Made by a program: the position numbers and the translations under genes. Below, in pieces: positions 21,103 to 28,415 of a stretch of 28,415 nt of DNA (within the stretch, counting starts at the first letter, position 1; each line of letters opens with the position of its first letter). Under the pieces are notes generated by a model, which worked only from the letters and a program-made list of their open reading frames with translations, ran no database searches and had not been told where the DNA came from. The stretch comes from an uncultured Eubacteriales bacterium (GTDB taxonomy: Bacteria > Bacillota_A > Clostridia > Oscillospirales > Oscillospiraceae), in the NCBI GenBank assembly GCA_949451265.1, contig CASTQR010000002.1:1-28415 (forward strand), in the 5' to 3' direction.

Positions 21103-23520
21103 TTAGTGGATGGCGTTGGCCGCCTTGCGTTTTTTGCCGGAGCGGAAGAACCCGCCGATCACCCGGCCCACCCCCTTGAAGAAGTGACCGTTGACGATGG
21201 TGAGGATGCCCTCCGCCATCTCCATAGTGCAGATGCCGCCAGTCATTTTGGCGATGGCCCGGAAGGGCATATTGTAGTTGAACAGCAGGTTCAGATTGGG
21301 CTGACCCTTCTCGATGCTCTTGTTGATGAAATGGGTGAGGATTTTATAGGCCAGCCGCCCCGCGGCACCCTTGGCGTAGTACATCTGGCACAGGGCGTCG
21401 TTCATGTCCAGCATCCCGCTCCAGTGGCCGTCGGGGATGGGGCGGCCCAGCAGGGCCTCGAACTCGGCATCGGAGATGTTCTTGATGTCGCCGGAGAAAT
21501 ACTTGGCGAGCTGGGCCTTGTTGTAGGGGCTGGGGGCCTCGGTACCCTTGACGGAGACCGTGCCGGACAGCCTGATGTCCGCGCAGGACGCGCCGATCAT
21601 CACCTGCCACCGGCCGCCCTCCACCTCGAACCGGTTGGTCTTGACATTGAAGTAGCGGAAGGCCTTGTCGTCCAGCTTGATGGTGACCCGCCTGCTCTCC
21701 CCCGCTTTCAGGAACACCTTGGCGAAGCCCTTCAGCTCCTTGGCGGGGCGGAAGATATCGCCGTCCGGCTTGGACACGTAGAGCTGGGCGATCTCCGCCC
21801 CGTCCATGCCGCCGGTGTTTTTGAGGGTGAAGGCCGCTTCCTGATCGGTGACGGTGAGATCGGAATATTCAAAGGTGGTGTAGCTCAGCCCGTAGCCGAA
21901 GGGGAACAGCACAGGGACGTTGGCGGTCTCAAAGTAGCGGTACCCCACGAACAGGCTCTCCCGGTACTCGGCGGTGCGCTCCTTGGAGGGGAAGTAGGGG
22001 GCGGAGGACACGTCCTCGTATTTGACGGGGTAGCTCTCCGCCAGCTTGCCGGAGGGGTTCACCTGGCCCATAATCACCTTGAGGACGGAGGAAGCGCCAG
22101 CCTGGCCGCACAGGTAGCCGTGCACCAGGGCCTTCACCTTGGACAGCCAGGGCATCTCCACGGCGGAGCCCGCGGACATCACCGCCACCACATTGGAGTT
22201 CACCGCGCTCACCGCCTCAATGAGATCCACCTGGCTCTGGGGCAGGCGCATATGGGAGCGGTCCAGGCCCTCGGACTCGCTGATCTCGTCCAGGCCGATG
22301 TAGAGCAGCACGATATCGGCCTTTTTCGCCAGCTCCACCGCTTTGGCCTGCATGACGGGGTCGCCCTTGCCGGAGCGGGGGTAGCCCGCCTCAAAGCCCG
22401 CCACGTCCAGGCCGAAGTTCCCGATCACGTCCATGGCGTTGTCCAGCTTTGTGGGGTTCACCACGGAGGAGCCCGCCCCCTGGTAGCGGGCCTTCTGGGC
22501 GAACTCACCGATGACCGCCACTTTTGTGCCCTTCTTCAGGGGCAGGATGTTATTCTCATTTTTCAACAGTACGATGGACTGCTCGGAGGCCTTCGCCGCC
22601 ATGGCGTGGTGCTTCTCCACGTCGAAGGGCTTGCCCTCCAGGGGCTTCACCGCCGCAGTGGTGGACAGGATCACGTCCAGCAGCTCATCCACCCGCTGAT
22701 CCAGCAGCTCCTGGCTGAGCCTGCCGGACTTCACCGCCTCGATGAGCTCCAGGTCGGAGTCGCCGCCGGTGGTGGGCATCTCCAGGTGGGAGCCCGCCCG
22801 GACGCCCTCCACGTGGTCGTTGGAACCTCCCCAGTCGGACACCACAAAGCCGTCAAAGCCCCACTCGTCCCGGAGGATCTCTTGGAGCAGGTGATGGTTT
22901 TCGTTGGCGTAGACGCCGTTGATCCGGTTGTAGGACGACATGATGGACTTGGCCCCGCCCTCCTTCACCGCGATCTCAAACCCCGTCAGGTAGATTTCCC
23001 GCAAGGTACGCTCGTCCATCACGGAGTCGGAGGCCATCCGGCGCAGCTCCTGGGAGTTGGCGGCGAAGTGCTTGGGGCAGGCGGACACGCCGTTTTTCTG
23101 GATGCCCCGGATATAGCTGGCGGCCATCTTGCCCGCCAGGTAAGGATCCTCGGAGAAATACTCGAAGTTGCGCCCGCAGAAGGGGGAGCGCTTGATGTTC
23201 AGCCCCGGGCCCAGCACCACGCACACCCCCTGGGACGCCGCTTCCGTGCCCAGGTGTTCGCCGATCTCCTCTCCCAGTGCCGTGTCCCAGCTGTTGGCGA
23301 TGGTGGCGGCGGTGGGGTAGCAGGTGGCCGGCAGGGAGCCGTTCAGCCCAAGCTGATCCCCCGCCCCTTCCTGCTTGCGGATGCCGTGGGGACCGTCGGA
23401 CAGGGTCATGTTGGGCACGCCCAGCCGCTCCACGCTCCGCGTCTGCCAGAAGTCCTTGCCGGAGAACAGGTAGCACTTCTCCTCCAATGTCATTTGCTTG
23501 ATGATGTCCGCGTGTTTCAA
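21103..23520 (-). CDS. Glycoside hydrolase family 3, beta-glucosidase type
   Basis: The 805-residue enzyme has the standard GH3 order: TIM-barrel domain (1-300), alpha/beta sandwich (about 305-540), FnIII-like domain (about 575-665), then a 120-residue C-terminal extension. The nucleophile is Asp229 in GFVVSDWGG; substrate-binding residues include Asp42 (SDGPHG), Arg112 and the KH pair 150-151. No signal peptide is seen, so it is probably cytosolic, like clostridial BglB-type beta-glucosidases. The start is TTG (23518-23520): GAGGAGGGG lies six bases upstream and KHADIIKQMTLEEK is the usual N-terminus. The C-terminal extension ends in hydrophobic/basic VGRVIGGFFRSGKKRK, possibly membrane-associated. 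Substrate unknown; beta-glucosides are likely. Confidence 0.92.
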   Translation of the reverse strand: MKHADIIKQMTLEEKCYLFSGKDFWQTRSVERLGVPNMTLSDGPHGIRKQEGAGDQLGLNGSLPATCYPTAATIANSWDTALGEEIGEHLGTEAASQGVCVVLGPGLNIKRSPFCGRNFEYFSEDPYLAGKMAASYIRGIQKNGVSACPKHFAANSQELRRMASDSVMDERTLREIYLTGFEIAVKEGGAKSIMSSYNRINGVYANENHHLLQEILRDEWGFDGFVVSDWGGSNDHVEGVRAGSHLEMPTTGGDSDLELIEAVKSGRLSQELLDQRVDELLDVILSTTAAVKPLEGKPFDVEKHHAMAAKASEQSIVLLKNENNILPLKKGTKVAVIGEFAQKARYQGAGSSVVNPTKLDNAMDVIGNFGLDVAGFEAGYPRSGKGDPVMQAKAVELAKKADIVLLYIGLDEISESEGLDRSHMRLPQSQVDLIEAVSAVNSNVVAVMSAGSAVEMPWLSKVKALVHGYLCGQAGASSVLKVIMGQVNPSGKLAESYPVKYEDVSSAPYFPSKERTAEYRESLFVGYRYFETANVPVLFPFGYGLSYTTFEYSDLTVTDQEAAFTLKNTGGMDGAEIAQLYVSKPDGDIFRPAKELKGFAKVFLKAGESRRVTIKLDDKAFRYFNVKTNRFEVEGGRWQVMIGASCADIRLSGTVSVKGTEAPSPYNKAQLAKYFSGDIKNISDAEFEALLGRPIPDGHWSGMLDMNDALCQMYYAKGAAGRLAYKILTHFINKSIEKGQPNLNLLFNYNMPFRAIAKMTGGICTMEMAEGILTIVNGHFFKGVGRVIGGFFRSGKKRKAANAIH

Positions 23521-23559
23521 GCAGACCCCTCCTCACTGATCTTGATGAATTTTTGCCGG

Positions 23560-23610
23560 GAAGCACTGGGCAAGTCCGGGGATGCGCTCCCGGGATTTGC
23601 CCGGTGCTTC
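23560..23610 (-). other. Long intercistronic hairpin between the two GH3 genes
   Basis: A 14-bp stem with one G-U pair (23560-23573 with 23597-23610) carries a further CCGGG/CCCGG stem on top. No T run follows on the minus strand. It lies in a 177-base gap that otherwise shows only GC-rich imperfect repeats (about 23613-23642). It may adjust the ratio of the two enzymes by RNA stability or partial termination. Confidence 0.5.
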
Positions 23611-23697
23611 CGCGCCCCGCCCCCGCCGGAGCGGGGACGGGGAAACGGAAGCTGTGAATACAGGTTCTTAGTGTGCGCAGTTCAGGGCGCTTTACGC

Positions 23698-26592
23698 TCA
23701 GTCCTTCTTCTTGCCGCACTTCCGGACGATCAGGACCTCGCCGGCCACCGCCGCCAGGATCACCACGGCGGAGATGGCGTACATGGCGATCTCCCAGGCC
23801 GCCATGCCGCCGCCCGCGCCGTTGGCGTAGGCCCGGCTGTTGGCCGCAGTATACAGGATGTTCTTGCAGGCCTGCCGCGCCGCCTGGAGGGAGGTACCGC
23901 TGGTCTTGTCGGTAAGCTCGCTGAACTCGGTCATCTGGGGGGTGAGGCAGAAGTCGTTGCCGTTGCGGATCTGGATGTCCGCGTCCTGGTAGCCGTAGCC
24001 GCCGAAGTAGTCGGTGAGCACCATGCCCCGGAAGCCCCACTCGTCACGCAGCACCTTGTTCAGCAGCTCGGGGTTGGCCCCGGCGTACTTGTTGCCGATG
24101 TAGTTGAAGGCGGACATGACGGCGATGGACTTACCCTCGTAGTTCTTCACACACATCTCGAAGGGCTTCAGGTAGATCTCGCGGATGGCCTGCTCATTAG
24201 ACCAGGTGCAGAGCATATTGTTGCGGTTGGTCTCCTGGTCGTTGAGGGCAAAGTGCTTGATGAAGGAGTACACACCGCTCTCCGCCGCGCCGTTGACGGC
24301 GTTGGAGGCCATGGATCCGGACAGGAAGCCGTCCTCGGAATAGTACTCGAAGTTGCGGCCGGAGAAGGAGGTGCGGTGGATGTTCATGGCGGGGGCGTAC
24401 CAGCCGGACACGTCCATCTCATCGGCCATCTTGCCGATGCTGGCGCCGAAGTCGTGGGCCAGGTCGGTGTTCCAGGTGGCGGCGATGACCACGCCGGCGG
24501 GGAAACCGATGGAGGCCTTACCGGTGAAATTGTTGTTGATGGAGGCGGGGCCGTCGCAGTCCACCTGCTGGGTCTTGCCCACGGAGTCAATGGCTACATT
24601 CTGGTAGCCGCCGATGCCGATCAGGTTCACCATGTCGTCCACGGTGAGCTGATCCAGCAGCTTCTCCCACTGGGGATCATCGTACTCCAGGCCCCGCACA
24701 TCGGTGAGCTTCAGGCCGTTCTTGGCCCCGGTGGTGGGCGCCGTGTCAGCGCTGTCGTTGAACTGGTTGGGGTCATAGTTGGTCTGGTTGTAGAAGCCCG
24801 CCTTCACGCCGGCGGCCATCTCGTAGCTGGCGGGGGCGGCCACGGCGGCGTCATGGTTGGCGAAGCCATCCTTGCGGGAGAGGTACTCCAGATCGCCCTG
24901 GGCGTAGCCGAACTGGCTGACGGCGGGGGTCTCATCGGAGGCGCGGCCGTCGGTGTAGGTGACGGTGGAGCCCACGGTGTAGGTCTGGGAGTCGATGACA
25001 TTATGGGAGTCGCTGTTGATGGAAATGACGTAGTCGCCGGCCTCCAGCACGTAGGCACCCGCGCCTGCATAATCGAAGGAAGCCATATTCTCCGCCTGGA
25101 AGGAGATCTTCACGGTCTCGGACTTGCCGGGCTCGATGATGCCGGTCTTGTCGAAGGCCACCAGGTTGGCGGCGGACTTCTCAATACCGCCGTTGGTATA
25201 GGGCGGGTTGTAGTAAACCTCCACCACGTCCTTGCCCGCCACATTGCCGGTATTGGTGACAGTGACATCGAAGGTAATGGTTCCATTACTTTCGGAGATG
25301 GGCCCCATCTCCTGCTTAAAGGTCGTGTAGCTCAGGCCGTAGCCGAAGGGGAACTGCACGGTCTTGTCGTAGTCGATGGCGTTCTCCGCAGCCGCCGTCT
25401 CATACCAGCGGTAGCCCACGTAGATGCCCTCCACGTAATTGACAAAGGTGGGGGTGACGGGCTGGCCATAGGACAGGGGGGACACATCGTCCAGGTTGGT
25501 GTACTTGAAGTCGCCGATGTTGTGGAAGGCGGGGACGGCGGTCAGGTCATACACGAAGGTGTCCACCGTCTTGCCGGAGGGGTTTACCTTGCCGGACAGA
25601 ATATTGCCCAGGGCGTTGAAGCCGGTCTGGCCGGGGCCGGGGGCCAGGATCACGGACTTGATGGAGGGGTAGTCCTCGATCCAGCCCAGCTCCATGGCGT
25701 TGGAGGCGTTGACCACAACGATTACCTTATCGAACTCGCTGGTCACGCGCTCGATCATGGCCAGTTCACGGGTGGAGGGCTCCAGGTAGTGCTTGCCGGC
25801 CACCTTGTCCTCGTCGTACTCGCTCAGGCGCACGCCGTAGGCGGAGAACATGGTGCCGCTGCCGTCGTCCTCGAAGGTGTCGGGGATGGCGGGGTCCAAG
25901 TCGGTGGGCAGGTCGGCGCCCTCGCCGCCGGAGCGGGCCAGGACGATGATGGCGGTGTCGGAGTACGCCTTGGCGTTGTCGAACATCCCGGCGGATTCAT
26001 ACTCGGCGATGGTGGGCTCGGGGACGGTCCAGTCCTGGCCCATCATGCCGATGGTGGGCCGCTTCTCCCGCCAGCCGGTGTAGAACTTGGTAAGCTCCTC
26101 GTTGTACTCGATGCCCGCCTGCTTGATGCCCTCCAGCAAGGTGACAGTGGGGTACAGGCCGGACAGGGAGCCGGATCCGGTGCCGCCGTACACGGGGTTG
26201 GTGGCGGACCAGCCGAAGGTGTTCACCTTGGCGCCCTCCCCCAAGGGGAGCAGGCCGTCGTTCTTCAGCAGCACGAAGCCCTCATCGGCGATGATTTCGC
26301 ACAGGGCGCTGGCGTCAGAGATGCTCTGCTCGCTGATGTCGCCGCCGCCCCGCAGAGCCATGCCCACGATGCCGTACAGCGGGCCGGTGAGGATCATATC
26401 CACGATGATCACCAGGGCCACGATGAAGCCCATCCAAGCGGACCCGCGGGCGACGCCGCGGGTGGGCTTGGGCAGCTTCATGGCCACGACGGTGACCACG
26501 ATGGCCACCACCAGCACCACAGCCAGGGCGATGAGATAGCCCTTGATCAGGCCCAATGTGGTGATGACGTCGTTCATGTTGATGCCTAACAT
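23698..26592 (-). CDS. Membrane-anchored, circularly permuted GH3 glycosidase
   Basis: The 964-residue protein has GH3 domains in reversed order. Two N-terminal membrane helices (about 14-38 and 51-76) are followed by the GH3 alpha/beta sandwich (about 90-350, with GFVLLKNDGLLPL and GKVNPSGKTVDTF), an FnIII-like domain (about 435-530), and only then the catalytic TIM barrel (about 640-915) with nucleophile Asp861 in GMVLTDYFGG, Asp680 in DCDGPAS and the KH pair 779-780. A third helix (929-956) and a basic tail RKCGKKKD end it. The basic loop 41-50 suggests N-out topology, placing the enzyme outside the cell. Swapped GH3 order is known from Ruminococcus albus and Butyrivibrio enzymes. GAGGAGGAAG precedes ATG 26590-26592; ATG 26575-26577 is an alternative. 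Confidence 0.9.
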   Translation of the reverse strand: MLGINMNDVITTLGLIKGYLIALAVVLVVAIVVTVVAMKLPKPTRGVARGSAWMGFIVALVIIVDMILTGPLYGIVGMALRGGGDISEQSISDASALCEIIADEGFVLLKNDGLLPLGEGAKVNTFGWSATNPVYGGTGSGSLSGLYPTVTLLEGIKQAGIEYNEELTKFYTGWREKRPTIGMMGQDWTVPEPTIAEYESAGMFDNAKAYSDTAIIVLARSGGEGADLPTDLDPAIPDTFEDDGSGTMFSAYGVRLSEYDEDKVAGKHYLEPSTRELAMIERVTSEFDKVIVVVNASNAMELGWIEDYPSIKSVILAPGPGQTGFNALGNILSGKVNPSGKTVDTFVYDLTAVPAFHNIGDFKYTNLDDVSPLSYGQPVTPTFVNYVEGIYVGYRWYETAAAENAIDYDKTVQFPFGYGLSYTTFKQEMGPISESNGTITFDVTVTNTGNVAGKDVVEVYYNPPYTNGGIEKSAANLVAFDKTGIIEPGKSETVKISFQAENMASFDYAGAGAYVLEAGDYVISINSDSHNVIDSQTYTVGSTVTYTDGRASDETPAVSQFGYAQGDLEYLSRKDGFANHDAAVAAPASYEMAAGVKAGFYNQTNYDPNQFNDSADTAPTTGAKNGLKLTDVRGLEYDDPQWEKLLDQLTVDDMVNLIGIGGYQNVAIDSVGKTQQVDCDGPASINNNFTGKASIGFPAGVVIAATWNTDLAHDFGASIGKMADEMDVSGWYAPAMNIHRTSFSGRNFEYYSEDGFLSGSMASNAVNGAAESGVYSFIKHFALNDQETNRNNMLCTWSNEQAIREIYLKPFEMCVKNYEGKSIAVMSAFNYIGNKYAGANPELLNKVLRDEWGFRGMVLTDYFGGYGYQDADIQIRNGNDFCLTPQMTEFSELTDKTSGTSLQAARQACKNILYTAANSRAYANGAGGGMAAWEIAMYAISAVVILAAVAGEVLIVRKCGKKKD

Positions 26593-26645
26593 TGTTTCTT
26601 CCTCCTCATTCACTTTTTGGCGGGCGGTTCCCGCCGGTTGAGAAA

Positions 26646-26654
26646 AGTGTAGCA
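26646..26654 (-). promoter_or_regulatory. Extended -10 promoter of the GH3 module, without a -35
   Basis: On the minus strand TGC precedes TACACT (26646-26651), giving a 5' leader of about 48 bases. No -35-like hexamer sits at 16-19 bases. Upstream lie the palindrome TTTGCGCAAA (26679-26688) and a spaced inverted repeat AATCTGC/GCAGATT (26707-26713 with 26725-26731), both possible operators. This fits activator-dependent transcription, perhaps by the adjacent LytTR regulator, which is an inference. Confidence 0.4.
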
Positions 26655-26739
26655 CATCTTTCCCGTCCGCGGCGTCGATTTGCGCAAACTGCGGGTTTTT
26701 CCGTTCAATCTGCATTCGGTATTGGCAGATTCGCACAAT

Positions 26740-26783
26740 AAGCGCCCCCGCGTTTTGTCAAATCCAACAACACGGGGGCGCTT
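26740..26783 (-). terminator. Hairpin after the sensor kinase gene
   Basis: An 11-bp stem (26740-26750 with 26773-26783) with a 22-base loop begins two bases past the kinase stop codon. T5 follows on the plus strand, only CTTATTG on the minus strand, so minus-strand termination may be partial and allow read-through into the GH3 genes. Its core AAGCGCCCCC recurs in the hairpin at 923-968. Confidence 0.5.
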
Positions 26784-26785
26784 TT

Positions 26786-28117
26786 TCACTTTTTTCCCAG
26801 CGGGATCACGAGGCGGATCTCAAACCACTGGTCCTGATCCCGGATGGCCATGGTGCCGCCATATTTCTCCGCCGCGTGGCGGACGGACTTGAGGCCGTAG
26901 CCGTGGTAGGCCGCGTCCCCCTTTGTGGTGACGGGCAGGCCGTCCTGGAAGGTAGGGGGCTGGGGGCAGTAGTTCCCGCATTTGATCACCAGAAAGCCCC
27001 GCTTGCCGTACACCGTGAGGTGGATCAGCCGCTGGGACTTGTCCGGTATGCCCAGCTCGCACTCGATGGCGTTGTCCAGGATATTGCCGAAGATGGTGCA
27101 GATATCCATCACGTCCAAAAAGTCCAGCTTCCCCCCGTCCGCCACGCAGGTCAGCTCGATGCCGTGGCGGGCGCAGTAGAGGCTCTTGCCGGTCAGCACC
27201 GTGTCCAGCACCGAATTGCCTGTCTTGTTCTGGGCCTCGTAGTCCCGGATCTCCTCCTCCATGCCGTCCAGGTAGGCGGACCGCTTGGCGGCGTCCGGCT
27301 CCGCCCGGAGGACGGCGATCTGGTGCTTCAGGTCGTGGTACTTGTGGTTGATGGCGTCAATGCTGTCCCGGGACAGGCGGTACTGGGCGTACTGGCTCTG
27401 GAGGATGTTCTGGATGGCGTCCAGCTCCCGGTGCATATACAGCTCACACCGCTGGACGTGGTAGGCGTACAGCATGGCCACCCCCGCCAGATCCGCCAGG
27501 GTGCGGATGTTGTAGATATCCGTCAGCTCCGAGCTGGTGAAGGGGGCGTTGTTGTAGACAAAGCTGAGGTTGCTCAAGAAGAAGCAGGCCAGGGCGATGA
27601 GGGCGGGGCTGGTCAGCTCCCGGAGGCGGAAGGCGGTGCCCGCCCGGGGATCCGCCCGGCGGCTCTCCAGCCAGCGCATCCCCCCGAACACGGCGGCGTA
27701 CACCGCCGTCAGGATCACCCAGAATAGAATCCCCTTGCGCACCGCGTCCCCCTGCCAGCCCAGGGCGTAGACAGAATAGGAGTAGAGCTGCCACTCCAGG
27801 GAGGCGGCGAACTCCGCCAGCACGAAGGCCCGCATGGTGCAGTAGCCCGCGCTCACCAGGGGGATGTCGCAGCACAGGGCGATGAGGGCCAGCATCAGCC
27901 CTGCCGCCGCGGCCATGCAGGGCAGCCAGAACAACAGCCGCAGCCCATCGGTGAAGATCAGAAACAGGCACTGGACGGCCAGCCCCGCCCCCAGCGCGCC
28001 CCACAGCCGGGGCCCGTGGATCCGTTTGGGGTTCCCGCTGATGTAGACCAGGCAGGCGCACCACTCCGCCAGGGCGGTGACCGCCCGGGGGATGTCAGAT
28101 AAGTAGACGGCGTTCAC
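26786..28117 (-). CDS. GHKL-type sensor histidine kinase (AgrC/VirS-like)
   Basis: The 443-residue protein has about six membrane helices (roughly 8-220) with no large extracellular domain, then a short dimerisation region and a GHKL ATPase domain. The phosphoacceptor region reads INHKYHDLKHQIAVL, with His261 the likely site. The N box is FGNILDNAIE (343-352) and the G box YHGYGLKSV (404-412). This architecture pairs with LytTR regulators and typically senses peptides or membrane-borne signals. The start is GTG (28115-28117), overlapping the regulator's TGA as GTGA, with GGGAGGGG nine bases upstream, so the pair is translationally coupled. It lies directly upstream of the GH3 genes. Confidence 0.9.
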   Translation of the reverse strand: MNAVYLSDIPRAVTALAEWCACLVYISGNPKRIHGPRLWGALGAGLAVQCLFLIFTDGLRLLFWLPCMAAAAGLMLALIALCCDIPLVSAGYCTMRAFVLAEFAASLEWQLYSYSVYALGWQGDAVRKGILFWVILTAVYAAVFGGMRWLESRRADPRAGTAFRLRELTSPALIALACFFLSNLSFVYNNAPFTSSELTDIYNIRTLADLAGVAMLYAYHVQRCELYMHRELDAIQNILQSQYAQYRLSRDSIDAINHKYHDLKHQIAVLRAEPDAAKRSAYLDGMEEEIRDYEAQNKTGNSVLDTVLTGKSLYCARHGIELTCVADGGKLDFLDVMDICTIFGNILDNAIECELGIPDKSQRLIHLTVYGKRGFLVIKCGNYCPQPPTFQDGLPVTTKGDAAYHGYGLKSVRHAAEKYGGTMAIRDQDQWFEIRLVIPLGKK

Positions 28118-28415
28118 AGAGCGCCCCCTCCCACCTGATCGGACAGGGCCTCTAAAAACGGCCCCCGGCGGCCCCGGCTGATCAGCAGCTTATCCCCCCG
28201 CACCACGGCGCAGCCATCCTGGATGGCGTCCACATGGGCCAGATTCACCAGGTAGCCCTTGTTACAGCGGGCGAAGCCCTTGCCCTCCAGGACCTCCTCC
28301 ACCTGCTGGAGGGTGGCGGTGGAGGCGTGTATGCCGGAGCGGGTGTGGAACATGAGCTGTCGGCCCAGCCGCTCGATGTAGAAGATGCCGTCCACCTCCA
28401 GCTTCAGCGCGCCCC
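28114..28415 (-). CDS. LytTR-family response regulator, C-terminal part (cut by window edge)
   Basis: The open frame runs off the window end, so only about 100 C-terminal residues are visible and the receiver domain lies outside. What remains is a LytTR DNA-binding domain: VDGIFYIERLGRQLMFHT, a short helix STATLQQVEEVLEGKGF, then RCNKGYLVNLAHVDAI and the final strand-rich region ISRGRRGPFLEALSD. The FxRCNKGYLVNL segment is the most conserved part of the family. Upstream codons (reading ALKLE before VDGIF) continue the domain, so the GTG at 28393-28395 is not the start. It overlaps the kinase gene by four bases. Confidence 0.88.
   Translation of the reverse strand, partial: GALKLEVDGIFYIERLGRQLMFHTRSGIHASTATLQQVEEVLEGKGFARCNKGYLVNLAHVDAIQDGCAVVRGDKLLISRGRRGPFLEALSDQVGGGAL

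Noticed and set aside
21106..26589. A very long plus-strand open frame opposite the GH3 genes
   Set aside because: It is antisense to two clearly recognisable GH3 genes, is rich in Gly, His, Val and Leu from the complementary codon bias, and shows no family motif. Long antisense frames are common in GC-rich DNA.
26756..26761. A perfect TTGACA on the minus strand as -35 for the GH3 module
   Set aside because: No -10-like hexamer occurs 16-19 bases downstream, and the sequence lies in the loop of the hairpin after the kinase gene.

Overview
The window is about 28 kb of GC-rich bacterial DNA that reads as a chromosomal segment of a high-GC member of the Clostridia, most likely an Oscillospiraceae-type gut anaerobe (Flavonifractor, Lawsonibacter or Intestinimonas-like). 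This is an inference. It rests on AGGAGG-type ribosome sites, a T-box controlling an archaeal-type AspRS with GatCAB, a GHKL kinase/LytTR pair, domain-swapped GH3 enzymes and hairpin-rich intergenic repeats. No phage, plasmid, IS transposase or CRISPR was seen.

Positions 1-11521 hold a long, tightly packed minus-strand gene train led by a good promoter (11493-11521). The order of transcription is ddl, murF, an ABC-F ATPase, a YdcF-type membrane protein, prfA, a HAD phosphatase, a 48-codon membrane ORF, tsaC, a shortened DUF4180 protein, coaE, an M18 aminopeptidase and a GNAT acetyltransferase. A perfect 19-bp hairpin follows, then a ClpP-like TepA protease. Several joints are ATGA overlaps, so peptidoglycan precursor synthesis, translation quality functions and CoA synthesis appear to be co-expressed. 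At the far left another strong minus-strand promoter points out of the window.

Positions 11770-13735 hold a lone small hypothetical gene on the minus strand, a divergent two-OB-fold SSB-like gene on the plus strand, and a minus-strand family 4 uracil-DNA glycosylase. The last two converge on a hairpin-rich repeat.

Positions 13805-18865 are a plus-strand operon for tRNA-dependent amidation. A promoter leads into a T-box riboswitch (specifier read as AAC, Asn) with its terminator, then a hairpin-rich interspersed repeat, then a compact non-discriminating type aspS and gatC-gatA-gatB. AspRS charges tRNA-Asn with Asp and GatCAB converts it to Asn-tRNA-Asn (and possibly Gln-tRNA-Gln). The T-box would match supply to uncharged tRNA.

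Positions 18925-20359 hold a minus-strand MATE exporter with its own promoter. Positions 20368-28415 form a minus-strand surface-glycan or glycoside module. It has a LytTR response regulator (cut by the window edge), an overlapping GHKL sensor kinase, a membrane-anchored circularly permuted GH3 enzyme, a conventional GH3 enzyme and a GtrA-like membrane protein, closed by a large terminator. This module is the most unusual part of the window.
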